A stretch of DNA of 64,000 nt, from assembly GCA_016169945.1 (NCBI GenBank), contig JADLSH010000158.1, forward strand, positions 779,001 through 843,000, read 5' to 3'. Shown here piece after piece: positions 35,019 to 45,977 of this stretch. Every line of letters begins with the position of its first letter. Position 1 is the first letter of the stretch. The notes below the pieces were generated by a model. It was not told the origin of the DNA, searched no databases, and saw only the letters and a list, made by a program, of their open reading frames with translations. Both the position numbers and the translations under genes were made by a program. The DNA is from Trachythela sp. YZ-2020. Lineage: Eukaryota > Cnidaria > Anthozoa > Malacalcyonacea > Clavulariidae.

Positions 35019-36019
35019 ATTAGACCTGGTTCTAACTTGATCAAAGAAGCTTTGCCGTTGTATTAAACCGGCCATTTTTCCATATTTTCGCACGTGTTAC
35101 TGTGTTGCACAGTGCCATACACTATTTAAGAATTCCTCATAGACACATTCTAAAAAATTCACGGCTTTCAACATCTTGGTGTTACCACGTATCAGAGATT
35201 CGGGCAAGGGTTCATCTCCTGTACGATGATATTTGGTCTGTGAATTTTATCTGATGCTACAAGTACAGTAATAAGCGTTTGTTTAAGAATACATAATGAT
35301 AAGAATATCGCTATTTTTAAGGTACATTAGTTGGCAAGTCCTCACCGTTGCCGTATTCAAAAGCACAATCTCTTGGGCTAAAGTTCGATGGTTTGCCGTC
35401 CGAAGTCAATCGACATTACCAGCACAATCTTCACATAAAAAACAGAAACCATCACAGTCACACTTTCCAATATTGTAGGTTGTGGTGTCATCTATTTTAC
35501 ACTTGGTAACATACCACCACAATCAAAGCTCGATTCTATTCAGCTGCTCTGTATTGAAACATGCCCAGTAATTAAGGAATATGGAATTGATGCATTATTG
35601 GAGCCATTTATGAATGATCCAAGTAAGTTATTTTATGTGAGTCTTGTTTCCTAATGGGGTAAATTGAAACTAGCATTTTCACCCATTAAGCGGAAATGTT
35701 CCCCAGTGCGCTTAACGCCAGATGAATTTGCTTGTCAATTAATGAGAAACCCTTGCTGCGTAATGGGTTAGGGACCATGCTGCCTCAAATTGAAGTTGTG
35801 TTCAATGTTTAAAAGTTCTTTATCAATCATTTTATAGGATGGTAGTCATGAATTTGTTGTGAAAGATGAACCAATGTCATTTTCTGGTACAATTACATAT
35901 ATGTGTCTGGTGACAACCTTGGCTCACAAGCTGTTGGACGGTTTAAGGAAGGTTCAGGTGCAAACCTTAAATGTAGGCATTGCATGGGAGACACAGATGG
36001 AATAAAGTGTAAGGTATGT

Positions 36020-37090
36020 AAATAAAGTGTAAGGTATTTTAAATTGATGTTGAGAAACATCATAAAGGAACTATAATAGGAATATCATAAACTGTGTTGT
36101 CAGGTATTTATAATTAGACCAAAATTTTGTTCAAAGAGACTGGTAGCTTTAGTTGGTCCCACTGCAGCTATGTTGATATTGTAAGCAAGGCTCATTCCAA
36201 ATATTTTTTCCTGGCTTATCTTCATTGTTACACTTGCATGGTCAATTTATTTTGTTAACACATTAAGCAGCAATGCGCCCTGCTTTATCCTTTTACTCGT
36301 CAAGGAAAGAGCCTTGCAGCATTAAGCTTAGTTAATGCATTATAATTAAGTTCATTAAATTAGGCATCTACAATTATATTATCTGTGCTCAAGACAATCT
36401 CAAACCCAGAGCTAACCTGCTCTTATTCGGGCGGACACAGGTTAGCTCTGGAGAAATAGTTTTTTTCCTGTTCTGTTATTGGTTAATTTCTATTGTTATA
36501 AACCGAAATCATAATAACTGGAACCCCTCGACCAGGGACGGATGATCTGACATGTTTTCATAAAATATATTTTTAGTGTGCTCATATAATTACTGTAAGT
36601 ACTGTACATACTGATGGTTTGATAAATTCTGTATGGTTGTTTGCAGATTTGGTCCTATGGTTCGCACATGGTGCATGCGCTATGAGTAGCCTATCTTGGC
36701 ACAGAGTACAGGATTGCAGCCATTATACAAGTTGGGTACAAGAATGATGTACCTCATATTTTGTTTCAAAAACAATAGAAACCAAAAGGTTTTCACATCA
36801 TTTTCATGCTTTTGAGGTTTGTTTTCCAATAAGGCCAGGAACATTAGTATTGTTGCCGAGTGAGTTTAGTATATACTTGCCAACTCACTGTACTAAAACA
36901 TCTAACACATCGAGTGGTACTTATATAATTACCAAATATAATTGTCCAAAAAGTTACATGTAAGGAAAGTAATGTGTCATATGTACTGTATTTTATGTAC
37001 ACTATACCTGGAATTTTTATGCAATGTAATAACCAATTTCTTAGGAGCCAAGTTACTCGGTTAGCAAGTTACTTGGCAACCCTGAGATCC
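36020..37090. other. Intergenic, no supported gene
   Basis: AT-rich. Contains a short hairpin at 36406-36450 (CCAGAGCTAACCTG ... CAGGTTAGCTCTGG). No coding exon recognised. Confidence 0.5.
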
Positions 37091-37199
37091 AGCTATGACA
37101 GTGTATAAACTGGATATGTTAACCCGGCTTACTGACAAGGCACAACCGGGTAACTTGGTTTGCTTAGATAACTTAGCAGCCCAGGTGTTATGCATGTCA

Positions 37200-37590
37200 T
37201 ATAATTTTGTAATTACTGTGCATCTAGATTACATTCATCAATATCCTACAAGACATAATAAAGATCTGACCATACCTAAATTTAAAACAAGTACTGGCCA
37301 AATGTCTTTTTATTATCGAGCGGTAAAAAGTGGAACAGTCTGGACGAACATTTAAAGTCTATTAATAATATTAAACAATATAAGGTAACGCTTAAAAAAC
37401 ATTTGCTTGAACATTAAGAGTCTTTCGTGGATGTTAAAATCTTATCTCTCATTATTATCAGTCACTAAAAACATATTGTAAAGTTTAACTGCTACAAAGA
37501 TTTTATCACTAAAACTTGTAAATACATCCTGAAAAGCCCTACTGGGAGTATGTATATTCATAATAATAATAATAATAATCTACCTTTAAA
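37200..37590 (+). mobile_element. LINE 3' end, 5'-truncated
   Basis: Encodes the C-terminal LINE block IPKFKTSTGQMSFYYRAVK followed after a frameshift by a Lys-rich end like that of the copy at 13.9 kb (FYYRAVK is identical). The tail CTGAAAAGCCCTACTGGGAG ends in (TAA)n at 37559-37580. Confidence 0.7.
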
Positions 37591-37623
37591 ATTGAAAAAT
37601 AAATTAATATTATATATAGTACA

Positions 37624-37671
37624 ATCTGCAGACATGCATGTTTCGGCGTCCAACGCCTCGTCAGTGCAGCT
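37624..37671 (-). ncRNA. Hammerhead ribozyme in retrozyme monomer 1
   Basis: Minus-strand parts: helix I CTGCA/TGCAG, core CTGACGA (plus 37658-37664), stem II GGCGT/ACGCC, GAAA, helix III ACATGCATGT, cleavage after GTC between plus-strand 37631 and 37630. Stem II differs from the 5.8-kb copies by compensated changes (GCCGT/ACGGC versus GGCGT/ACGCC), which supports a selected RNA fold. Confidence 0.85.
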
Positions 37672-37906
37672 TGGTATACGACTATACACGAGATGTCAAC
37701 CGTATTTATACACATGAGCTTACTCTCACCAAGCGCATGTGGTACAACACGGTGACATCAATGCATCTAGACATGCGCAAAGTGTCATGGAGCCAGAGTG
37801 CTCAAACGACCACAAGTGAAGTGAGCTTTGCATTATCGCTAGTAGACACCCATTAGCTTTGCTAGAGTGCTCAACAACACTAAAGTGAAGGAGCGTAAAT
37901 AGTACA

Positions 37907-37954
37907 ATCTGCAGACATGCATGTTTCGGCGTCCAACGCCTCGTCAGTGCAGCT
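37907..37954 (-). ncRNA. Hammerhead ribozyme in retrozyme monomer 2
   Basis: Same sequence and fold as in monomer 1, 283 bp away: core at plus 37941-37947, cleavage predicted between 37914 and 37913. Cutting at both sites would release a 283-nt monomer. Confidence 0.85.
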
Positions 37955-38207
37955 TGGTATACGTCTATACACGAGATGTCATCATGTCAACCGTATTTAT
38001 ACACATGAGCTTACTCTCACCAAGCGTATGTGGTACAACACGGTGACATCAATGCATCTAGACATGCGCAAAGTGTCATGGAGCCAGGTGCTCAAACGAC
38101 CACAAGTGACGTGAGCTTTGCATTATCGCTAGTAGACACCCATTAGCTTTGCCAGAGTGCTCAACAACACTAAAGTGAAGGAGCGTAAATATTATATATA
38201 TGTATAT

Positions 38208-38570
38208 ATACATATAGCAGATATGGCCCACCAATACCAAATTAATGGTTGCAACCAACCATTTCATATTAGTTGCAATAACCAATTATTTATGGTTATA
38301 ACCAATTTATAATTGGTTATTTCTAAATGTCACCAGTTATACCTCATGGATACCAAATAGTAATTGGTCAATTTAACCAAATTTTATTGGTTGTTACGAA
38401 ATAAATTTGGTTGTTTTGACCAATATGATATTTCATTTCCTTTTTACCAATTATTAATTGGTTAATATAACCATTATAATTTGGTTTTAACCAATTTAAT
38501 TGGTTGAATCAACCATTTCTAATGGTTGTAACTTTTTCTTTGGTCATTTTAACCATTCAGTTTTTAAAGT
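38208..38570. mobile_element. MITE built from AACCAATT/AATTGGTT words
   Basis: Over 350 bp at least fifteen copies of TAACCAATT, AATTGGTT and AACCATT alternate in both orientations. It has the same architecture as the blocks at 19.8 and 10.7 kb but different words. No coding capacity. Confidence 0.7.
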
Positions 38571-38871
38571 GTAGATCACGCAACAATCAGCGCTTTTCCC
38601 CGCCCGTGTTTTACACCGCCCTGCACCGCCCTATATATAAGCGCCCTGGTCGAAAATTTCGGCTTGCGTCCTTCGGTTTGTCTGTCTCTCTTCTCCGCAG
38701 AACCACCTTAACTATTTACAAGTAGGTTACATCAAGTTTCCTGTAAGAGGGAAGCGAGCGCAAGGGGAATGACGGGAAGATTGAAATGAACGCCAGAAGC
38801 ATAGAATAAGGATATATAGAACATGTGCGCATGCGCGAGGTCCGCCATCTTCCTAGCCAGTCGATCGCACC

Positions 38872-40475
38872 ATAGACTATCCAGAAGACAGGGACTGGAA
38901 ACGCTGGGCAAAGCGCTAATGTTGCTGACGCGACATCCGTGATGCGCTTTTATCACGTAGCAGTTATCAGTTGCCACGGCAACCAGCCTTAATCAGAACA
39001 AAAAAAAAGTGAATCCTTTGGTAATTTGGCTTATTTAAATCCAAGTACATCTCATTAATATTGATTTTCTTTATGGGCCCTTAAGCACAGAGTTATTGCC
39101 AAGGTAAGTGCGTTTTTATTTTTCCATTTTGACTATAAATATTAATCATAATTCCAGTTTTGTCGTAGCATGTACATCAAAATGGCGCACGTAAAAAGCA
39201 TCCGTACATAAGTAGTTTCCTTTCAAACCCTGGAACTTGACGAGAAGGCTATCACTTGTCTTTTACAACATATATTTATCATCTCATATGCAATGTTAAT
39301 GCAAATAGGGTAGTTACAACTTTGTGCGATATGCCAATCTTGTACAAACGAGGTTTTTTGACTCTTCTGTTTACACGACTACGAGAGGATCGCAATTTAT
39401 GTTGTCCTCACTTCAAACCCTGTAACTTCACTTTATATATATTTCAGGACTTCACATTTACATATTTTAAACAAGAATAAAACTGTCGATGCAACTATCG
39501 ACTTTTCAAACTTTTTGATGGTTTAACAAAGCTAAAAAACACTATTGAATGCGTGCGTTCCCTTTTTGACTACAAAAATGTCGCCATTGTTGTTGTTAGT
39601 GTATGCACCTACTTCAAACCCTGTAACTTCACTTCAAATAAATTTCAAGACTTCTCATTTACATATTTTAAACAAGAATAGAAATGACGATGCAACTATC
39701 GCTTTTTCAAAGTTCTCTTGGATTTAATAAAGCAAAAAATCACCTTTGAATGCATGCGTATTATGCGCAACTACAAAATAGGCGCCTTCGTTGTTGTTTC
39801 TGTACATACTTACTTCAAACCCTGTAACTTAATTTTAAATATATTTCAGAGTTTCTCATCTATATATATTGAACAAAAATAGAAATGTGAATGCAGCTAT
39901 CGCTATTTCAAACTTCTCCTGGGTCTAACAAAACAAAAAATCACTTTCGAGTGCATGCGTATTATTTTGAAATACAAAAAGCTCGCCATTGTTGTTCTTT
40001 CTGTACACACCTACTTCAAACCCTGTAACTTCACTTTAAGTATATTTCAGGGTTTCTTATCTATATATAATGAACAAAAATATAAATGTCAATGCAGCTA
40101 TCGCTTTTTTAAACTTCTATTGGCTTTAACAAAGCAAAAAATCACCTTTGTGTGCATGCGTATTATTTTGAACTAAAAAAAATAGCCATTGTTGTTGTCG
40201 CTGTACACACCTACTTCAAACCCTGTAACTTTACTTTGAATATATTTCAGGGTTTTCCATTTATATATATTGACCAAAAATATAAATGCCAATGCAGCTA
40301 TCGCCTTTTCAAAGTTCTATTGGGATTACCAAAACCAAAAATCACCTTTGAATGCATGCGTATTATTTCGAACTACAAAAACACTCGCCATTGACATTGT
40401 TGTTCTACATGCCGTATCACGGACAGCACGCGCAAGACAATGGCGTTTCCAGTCCCTGTCTTCTGGATAGTCTAT
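38872..40475. mobile_element. MULE-like non-autonomous DNA transposon (1,604 bp)
   Basis: Terminal inverted repeats ATAGACTATCCAGAAGACAG ... of 33 bp or more (38872 on, and its complement ending at 40475). Exact 9-bp direct repeats GATCGCACC flank it (38863-38871 and 40476-40484). A 9-bp target duplication is typical of Mutator-like elements. The interior holds a tandem array and no transposase. Joining the flanks puts the insertion about 20 bases before an ATG-opened exon (40504). Confidence 0.85.
39215..40400. repeat. About 195-bp tandem repeat, six units, inside the MULE-like element
   Basis: The phrase TACTTCAAACCCTGTAACTT recurs at about 39410, 39610, 39810, 40013 and 40212, with a more divergent first unit near 39220. 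Each unit also has AATATATTTCA, ATGCAGCTATCGC and GAATGCATGCGTATTAT. The overlapping small frames repeat the same peptide and are not genes. Confidence 0.8.
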
Positions 40476-40503
40476 GATCGCACCCAGTCGTAAAGAAAAC
40501 AAT

Positions 40504-40596
40504 ATGGCAGAGACCGATGTGGAGACAAGAAAACTGTTATTACTTAAATGCAAGTTGTCTGTTTTGCATTTCAACATTAAATATATCAATTACAAG
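40504..40596 (+). CDS. Possible first coding exon (31 codons), partial
   Basis: ATGGCAGAGACCGATGTGGA opens MAETDVETRKLLLLKCKLS... and ends at AAG|GTACGTAG. An AAGATGGCGG-like sequence (in reverse) stands before the MULE-like insertion. No continuing exon is identified; the next acceptor-like TTTTAG (40741) leads into a retrotransposon in an unsuitable frame. Confidence 0.25.
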
Positions 40597-40769
40597 GTAC
40601 GTAGAAACATTCCTGGTGGTTAACTGTCATCATGGAACAGCAACTCATAGTTGGCATTAAATATGTATTATTCTATAATTCTATAATTATTTACTTATTT
40701 ATTTTTTCTTCTTGTTTTCTGCCATTTTGTTTTCCTTTTAGGCCAGCAGACTTGCGCTTCCGATGCGGC

Positions 40770-40890
40770 AAACGAGGCCACTGGAGCTCAAACTGTACAA
40801 AATTTGCCTTCATACGTTCAAGTCAGAACGAACCAGGATATTTTCCACGTTCCTCTGCTCCAAGCAACGCAGGAGAGCGAGTTAACGGCA
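40770..40890 (+). pseudogene. gag-like zinc knuckle with a lost cysteine
   Basis: RFRCGKRGHWSSNCTK matches the CCHC pattern C-x2-C-x4-H-x4-C except that the first Cys is Arg or Phe. It is followed by Ser/Asn-rich sequence and stops at 40898. Confidence 0.5.
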
Positions 40891-41239
40891 CCCGATAACT
40901 TCTTGCAAGACACTTATGAGGTAAGGACATAGTGCAGGTACACTTTTCCAATAATGCATTGGGAATTTAAGCAGTCAAGTATAGCAATTCCTCGGATTCT
41001 TCTTTGAACGTAAGAACATATTCAGTTTTGGAAGGATATTGGCGCTTCAGAGTTTATCGTTTACACTATTCAGGACGGGTATAAGATTCCTTTCCGGGAG
41101 ACACCGAAGCCAGCCGTTTTTGCGAATAACTCATCCTCCTTAAATAATTGGCAGTTTCTGTTTGATTCTATAACCCAATACACTGACAGAATTGTTCAGG
41201 TAGAAAAGCATGACTAAATAGTATGTAGCCCGCTTTCTG

Positions 41240-41742
41240 TAGCTTCACAACCGAGTGGTAAAAAGCGACTGATTCTGGATTTGAGATATGTGAACAATCA
41301 TGTTTATAAGCAAGTTACAAAATTTGAAGATTGGCGAACGGCCTTACAATTTTTTGATAAGGGCTCCTTTTTCACGAAATTTGATTTGAAATCTGGTTAT
41401 CATCATTTGGATATTTTCTCAGAGCATCAGCCCTACCTGGGTTTCAGTTGGGTGATGGATGGCAAGAAATCCAGTTATTTAATGTTTTCGGTATTGCCAT
41501 TTGGATTGACTTCAGCTCCATATATATTCACCAAATTGTTGCGGCCCATAGTAAAATATCGGCGATCCCAAGGGATTAGCAATGTAGTATATTTGGATGA
41601 TGGCTTTGAGGCCACGATAGCCCTTCAGAATTTAATTACTCATCCGAGGACATCTGCTCGAAAGTTGGCATCTGCCGTTGGGATGATCATTTCCATGGGG
41701 TCTGTTATAGGCAATTTAACTCGTATTATGAGTCGTCATTAA
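41240..41742 (+). pseudogene. DIRS-like reverse transcriptase
   Basis: Recognisable RT blocks: KKRLILDLRYVNNHVY, FTKFDLKSGYHHLDIF, LPFGLTSAPYIFTKLLRP, and the catalytic VVYLDDGF. These are characteristic of DIRS-group RTs. After YLDDGF the sequence jumps to LITHPRTSARKLASAVG, so the end is deleted. The open frame starts only at 41281, while the motif begins upstream across a stop at about 41218. Confidence 0.75.
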
Positions 41743-42149
41743 CAGATGTCAATCGCTTTCTCTTCTTCATGGGATTCTCTATTTGACTTGGATCGCTATT
41801 GCATTCTAGAATCACAGTTTTTGCAAACCAATATTAAATAAGTTTGTAAATTGGCGTTCCTTTACCCCTAGACCATTTTGCAACAGAGCATTCTTTCCCG
41901 ACGCTAGTGAGACAGCTTGCGCTGTAAATTCAGGGGATGGGAACATGGTAGCACATCGTATGTTTAATGCATTGGAAAGGGCAGAAAGTTCTACTTTCAG
42001 GGAATCAGTTGCGATATAATTTGCCTTAGAATCTTTTGAACCCATTTTACAGCAGTCCAGGGTTAAACACATTCCATTCTTATTTATCATGTCGTACACA
42101 AAGATTTTGTGTAAATGCATGGACATCTATCTAGTAGTCGACCAATTAA

Positions 42150-42800
42150 TTATGGGATCCTCAAGGTTCTATAATATGTCCCCTTTTATTCTTGGTCTAT
42201 ATCAATGACTTGCCAAACTGTTTGAACAACGGCTTATCGAGCATGTACGCGAATGATACAAATATTAGCTTCCAAAGCTCTAATCTTATTGATCTCGAAG
42301 ATGTAGATCAGCTCAGATATGAACACTGAGCTGAGTAGCTTAAACACTTGGCTCATAGCAAATAGATTGAGCTTAAATATAGCTAAGACAGAATTCATGG
42401 TCATTGGCTCTCGGCAGAGGCTATGAGGCATAATGTGAGTAATCTCAACATATGCGTAGATAATATTCAAATCAAAAGAGTTCAGCACACGAAATCCTTA
42501 GGCAACCATTGATGAAAACTTAACCTAGAAGAACCATGTTAATGTTATTTGTAAAAAAATATCATCAGGAATTGGAGCTTATATGTAGGGAAACTGCGGA
42601 GAAAGCCTACAGAGGCTTAATTTACTGCTGTCCAGTTTGGGACGGTATCGGCAGCCAGTTGAGCAGTAAACTACGTACAAAAACTACAAAATCGTGCCGC
42701 TCGTATGATTGCAGATGCACATACAAAACCCCCTCGAGCTCTCTATTAGAGGAGCTAATGTAAAATTTTTAGTGATGGTTCTACCGTGCCTAAATAAAAG
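42150..42800 (+). mobile_element. LINE fragment nested in the DIRS-like RNase H
   Basis: Degenerate RT motifs LYINDLPNCLNNGLSSMYAN (the YADD box as YAND), LNTWLIANRL-like and CVDNIQIKRVQHTKSLG, ending in an (ATACA)n-like tail at 42808-42822. The DIRS RNase H reads LESFEPILQQSRVK before it and AVQIVQVGSMKFNLHHL after it. Confidence 0.65.
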
Positions 42801-42959
42801 TTTCAATACAATACAAAATGATAGTCAGGTAGCAGTACAAATTGTACAAGTAGGAAGTATGAAATTCAACTTGCATCACCTGTATTTCGTGATTTTTCTC
42901 CATTTGTTTTAAAACTCGTATTGAGATACACGATCGTATACAGTGTATTCCTCGGTCCT

Positions 42960-43420
42960 TGATTAAACAAGCTGACTATTTGAGTAAGATTGTTGATTAT
43001 GATGACTGGGAGATTACACCCCAGTTATTCCAATTATTGGAAAGGAAGTTTGGTCCACATACGGCAGATTGTTTTGCTGACTAGAAAAATTGCAAAGTAA
43101 AAAATTTTATTCTAGGTTCTGAGACCCTGGCTCCGCGTGAATGGACGCATTTTTCCAAAATTGGGAGTGGGGAAACGCCCTTTTGGTCCCTCCTATCGCC
43201 CTTGCCAGCAGGGTTTTGTCTTTCATGCACAGTTGCAAAGCGAAGGAAACTTTTGTAGTGCCCTACTGGCCCTCTGCTCCCTTCTGGCCTCTTCTTATTT
43301 CCCGGTTTTCTGGCTATATAAGAGATTCTACAGTATTTGTTGGTAATACAGCTCTAAAGTTAGGCATTAATCGCAAGTCCCTTCTGGGTTCAAACTCTTG
43401 GACCCCTATCTTATAGCTTT
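42960..43420 (+). pseudogene. DIRS-like post-RNase H segment
   Basis: Frames read IVDYDDWEITPQLFQLLERK, FGPHTADCFAD, then in another frame WGNALLVPPIALASRVLSFM and VVPYWPSAPFWPLL. DDWEI, PHT..DCFA and P.WPSAPFWPLL are diagnostic of the DIRS polyprotein between RNase H and recombinase. Confidence 0.7.
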
Positions 43421-43589
43421 TCAGTTCGAATTCTCGTAGTCTCTTAAGTGTCTACTTTGCATGAAATATATGTGATAATATTTGTGTTACTGTACGAACC
43501 TGTTAGTATAAAAGTAAATAAATTAATGATCGGAAATAATTGCTTGCACGTCTGATCTCAATGTTGTTTCGTTTGCTTGTTGTATACTC

Positions 43590-44800
43590 CTAGCCGCGTG
43601 GCTTGGGAAGAGGCGGATACCTACCATTATCCCCGAGCCGGCGCGAAGCGCCGTGCGAGGGTACTAATTCCGCGCGGATATTTACACCCGGAAAAAAAGG
43701 AAAGCAATGGGAAATCCAAAGTTCATCAAGTTTTGCGGGCGCATGCATGGGTGTGATGGGTGGTCATCTAACTAATCTTTGTTAGGAGTGGAATGAGCGA
43801 ATTATAAAAAAACATGAGTAAGTCATATCAGTAAGTCTTTTTGGGACTTCAGGAAAAGCTGCGGAACAAATTTATCGTTTATACTTTATACTTTATAAAA
43901 AAGGATAAATAGAGATAGATAGTCGAAAAAATATGGCAAGTTTCTTATATTAAATTGTTGATATAGCCGTAAGAATGTTGTTTTATTTACATAGATTTTC
44001 ATTTTTTCACAATTAAAATATCCTATATTTTATGCTATCAAAAAGTTCCAACTTAAAAGGAAAGCGAAATCGTTTCACACGAGAGAATTTGTATATTTTC
44101 TACTGATTTAATTTCAAAAACTAATTTATAAAAGGCAGTTTAGTTTTATAAACTTTTGGCAACGTTTTACTTTTAGTAAACGGAAGGTTGCATTTAAACA
44201 TTAATTTGAAGCTTATAGAATGCATAAGAACATACCTACACCATATATCTCAGATTTGTATGGCTAAAACAACTAATATTTTAATTATTTTTGTAATTTT
44301 TGTAACCTGTTGTTTTGTACTCCATAATATATAAAAGAAGTTTATTTTATCGTGTTGCCATGGCTACTGTGCTTCCTCTTCTTGAAACAAAATTTCCATT
44401 TTTTATTCTTTCAAAATAAATTTCCCAAAATAATATTGTTTCCTTTGTTTCCTTCCACTCTTTTAATGGCAAATTTAAAAGGAAGCCACAGTGATTACGT
44501 CAGGTAAAACATTTCATTTGGCGATAGCCTTTGATTGCGTCGTGAAGAGGGGTGTGAGCCAAGGATCCAATTTTGTTTTCTATGCCAAAAATTTGTTTTG
44601 AACGCAGATATCCGACTCGCCTACAACCTTTGCATGGCAGATTTTTTGATAAAAAAGATTAGCAATAGTAATGTTTTGGAATGTAATGTCTGGCAATGTT
44701 CAGTTGGGGCGAGGGGTTACTGCAAGCATGTATTTCTAGTTTATCAGTTAATGAGATGCTCTCATCCGGGTGGCTCAGGAGCGGGCGGATGCCTAGTACA
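43590..44800 (+). mobile_element. Insertion carrying repeat C and a SWIM-like zinc finger fragment
   Basis: 43630-43740 matches the repeat at 17600-17720. Further on, at 44640-44765, a frame contains NVWQCSVGARGYCKHVFLVY, close to the SWIM pattern C-x-C...G-x-CKHV except for one Cys. SWIM fingers accompany exonuclease-type transposon proteins. It separates the two halves of the DIRS-like element. From 43,800 to 44,500 I see only AT-rich sequence. Confidence 0.4.
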
Positions 44801-44849
44801 GTTACAGGTATGGTACGCATTTTAAGCGTTTATATTTTAACAGTTGGCG

Positions 44850-45365
44850 ATAGGTGTTCTAATTATCAACTCTTTATTCCAGGATCTATTTGTTGCTCCT
44901 TCTTGGGGAGAGACGAGTATGATTAACAGGAAACAAATGATTCGCCAAGTGTTATTTTCGCGGGCTAGTTCTACGGTTAAGTGTTATTTATCGCAGTACA
45001 GAAAATGCACCCACTTTATACAGGAATCTAAACTCCCTGACAAATTTAATTACTCTACCCTGGTTATTTCCCGTTACCTTTCACACTGTCAATTCTGACC
45101 ATTTAAAAATATTAGTCCCTAAGGGTAAGACAGACCAATATCGTAATAGAAATAAAGTATACATTGCACAAACTAATGGACACATGTGTCTTCATGCTTT
45201 GCTTCTTCGTTATGTTTCTTTAGCTAATATCCACACACAGTCCGATGAATATATATTCAGGTCTATCCAAACTTCTCGTCGTGGCACCGCCATTACTGCT
45301 CTTTGTTCGAAATGCCTTAGCTACACACTCCTTGGAAAGCAGACTAACTTTAACTAAGCAAATTT
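44850..45365 (+). pseudogene. DIRS-like tyrosine recombinase remnant
   Basis: The first frame has SRASSTVKCYLSQYRKCTHF (the core-binding domain, typically 'TxxxYxxxxxxF'). After frameshifts it continues with KGKTDQYRNRNKVYIAQTNG, LHALLLRYVSLANI and DEYIFRSIQ. The catalytic C-terminus with the final RHxxxW...Y is not present. Confidence 0.55.
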
Positions 45366-45977
45366 AAGATAGCACCAATATAAGTGGTAAAAAAAAGAAA
45401 TAAAGGAAACGAATATAGACATGTGTATGTAGTGATTATTGGAAACTTTGTTACAAAATATATTTGTTTGCCAGGGCAAATGCTTGCACGTCGCCTGCCA
45501 TTACTATTGTGTATATGTGCTTAGTGGGAAGGAGAAGGAAAATGATTTTCCTTCGGATGAACGAAGTGAAGTAAAAGGAAATAATTGTTACTTTTCGACA
45601 CATCATACAAAACATAAAATGAGCTGCTGAGCCTGTTCTTCATACGGTCAGTTGGAACGCGGTACTTCATCTACGCAGATCTACGCAAATTCATCTAGAC
45701 ATATTATTACCGTCGATCGCATCCAACGATGAACAGTGTCAGATAAAAACATTGTCTATTTTCACGTGAAACGTCAATAGACAAAAGTTTTATCTGCAAG
45801 ACTGCAACTGTTCATTTATATAAATTGCAAACGATGGCACACAGAAATGGGCACATGATTGATGATTTCATATTGAATGAAAAGAGTGTAATTATTTCAT
45901 CAATTGCACTGCAGTGAAACAGTCTGATTAGCTTAACAAAGTTCATCTTTAATAATTCTTTACATCTTTTTCTATAT

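Larger units (their letters stand above)
34298..36020 (+). pseudogene. Decayed multi-exon transposon-type gene (GDNLGS family)
   Basis: Exons that join in phase: 34298-34448 (LDSINGVECLVVCVEGGSIY), 34798-34863 (FLKDKKDVGDQIIRTIFNKK), 35321 to about 35476 (SLGLKFDGLPSEVN), then about 35480-35622 (FTLGNIPPQSKLDSIQLLC) and 35838-36014 (VSGDNLGSQAVGRFKEG, CRHCMGD). The last two carry the hallmarks of a protein family scattered through animal genomes and linked to transposons (YFTLGNIPP, GDNLGSH, CRxC). The last exon needs a one-base shift between TITYM and SGDNLGS, so the gene is broken as it stands. A MITE and a hairpin lie in its introns. Function unknown. Confidence 0.5.
37618..38190 (-). mobile_element. 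Retrozyme-like element: two tandem monomers of 283 and 290 bp
   Basis: Monomer 1 is 37618-37900 and monomer 2 is 37901-38190. They are nearly identical; monomer 2 has a CATGTCA-like insertion near 37983 and small differences. Each has one type I hammerhead on the minus strand close to its start. Tandem monomers of a few hundred bp with one hammerhead each, and no ORF, are the described form of animal retrozymes, which are copied through circular RNA. Frames inside are not genes. Confidence 0.8.
40741..45365 (+). mobile_element. DIRS-like retrotransposon, broken and with nested insertions
   Basis: Order of parts: a gag-like zinc knuckle (40770-40800), a linker, reverse transcriptase (41240-41742), RNase H (about 41880-42080 and 42805-42900), a post-RNase H segment (42960-43415), then after an insertion a tyrosine recombinase region (44850-45365). 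This is the DIRS order. A LINE fragment splits the RNase H and another sequence separates the recombinase. Many frameshifts and stops make it inactive. Terminal repeats could not be found by eye. Confidence 0.7.

Noticed and set aside
37638..38114. Similar 65-72 codon frames in the retrozyme monomers as duplicated genes
   Set aside because: They run over the hammerhead on the opposite strand and are interrupted by the small indel between monomers; the RNA fold explains the conservation.
38732..40394. Several 60-90 codon frames in the 195-bp tandem repeats
   Set aside because: They repeat the same peptide with frameshifts between units and lie inside a non-autonomous transposon.
40596..40898. 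Splicing of the exon at 40504-40596 to the acceptor at 40741
   Set aside because: The phase leads into the wrong frame of the gag-like zinc knuckle and soon to a stop; the two are probably unrelated.
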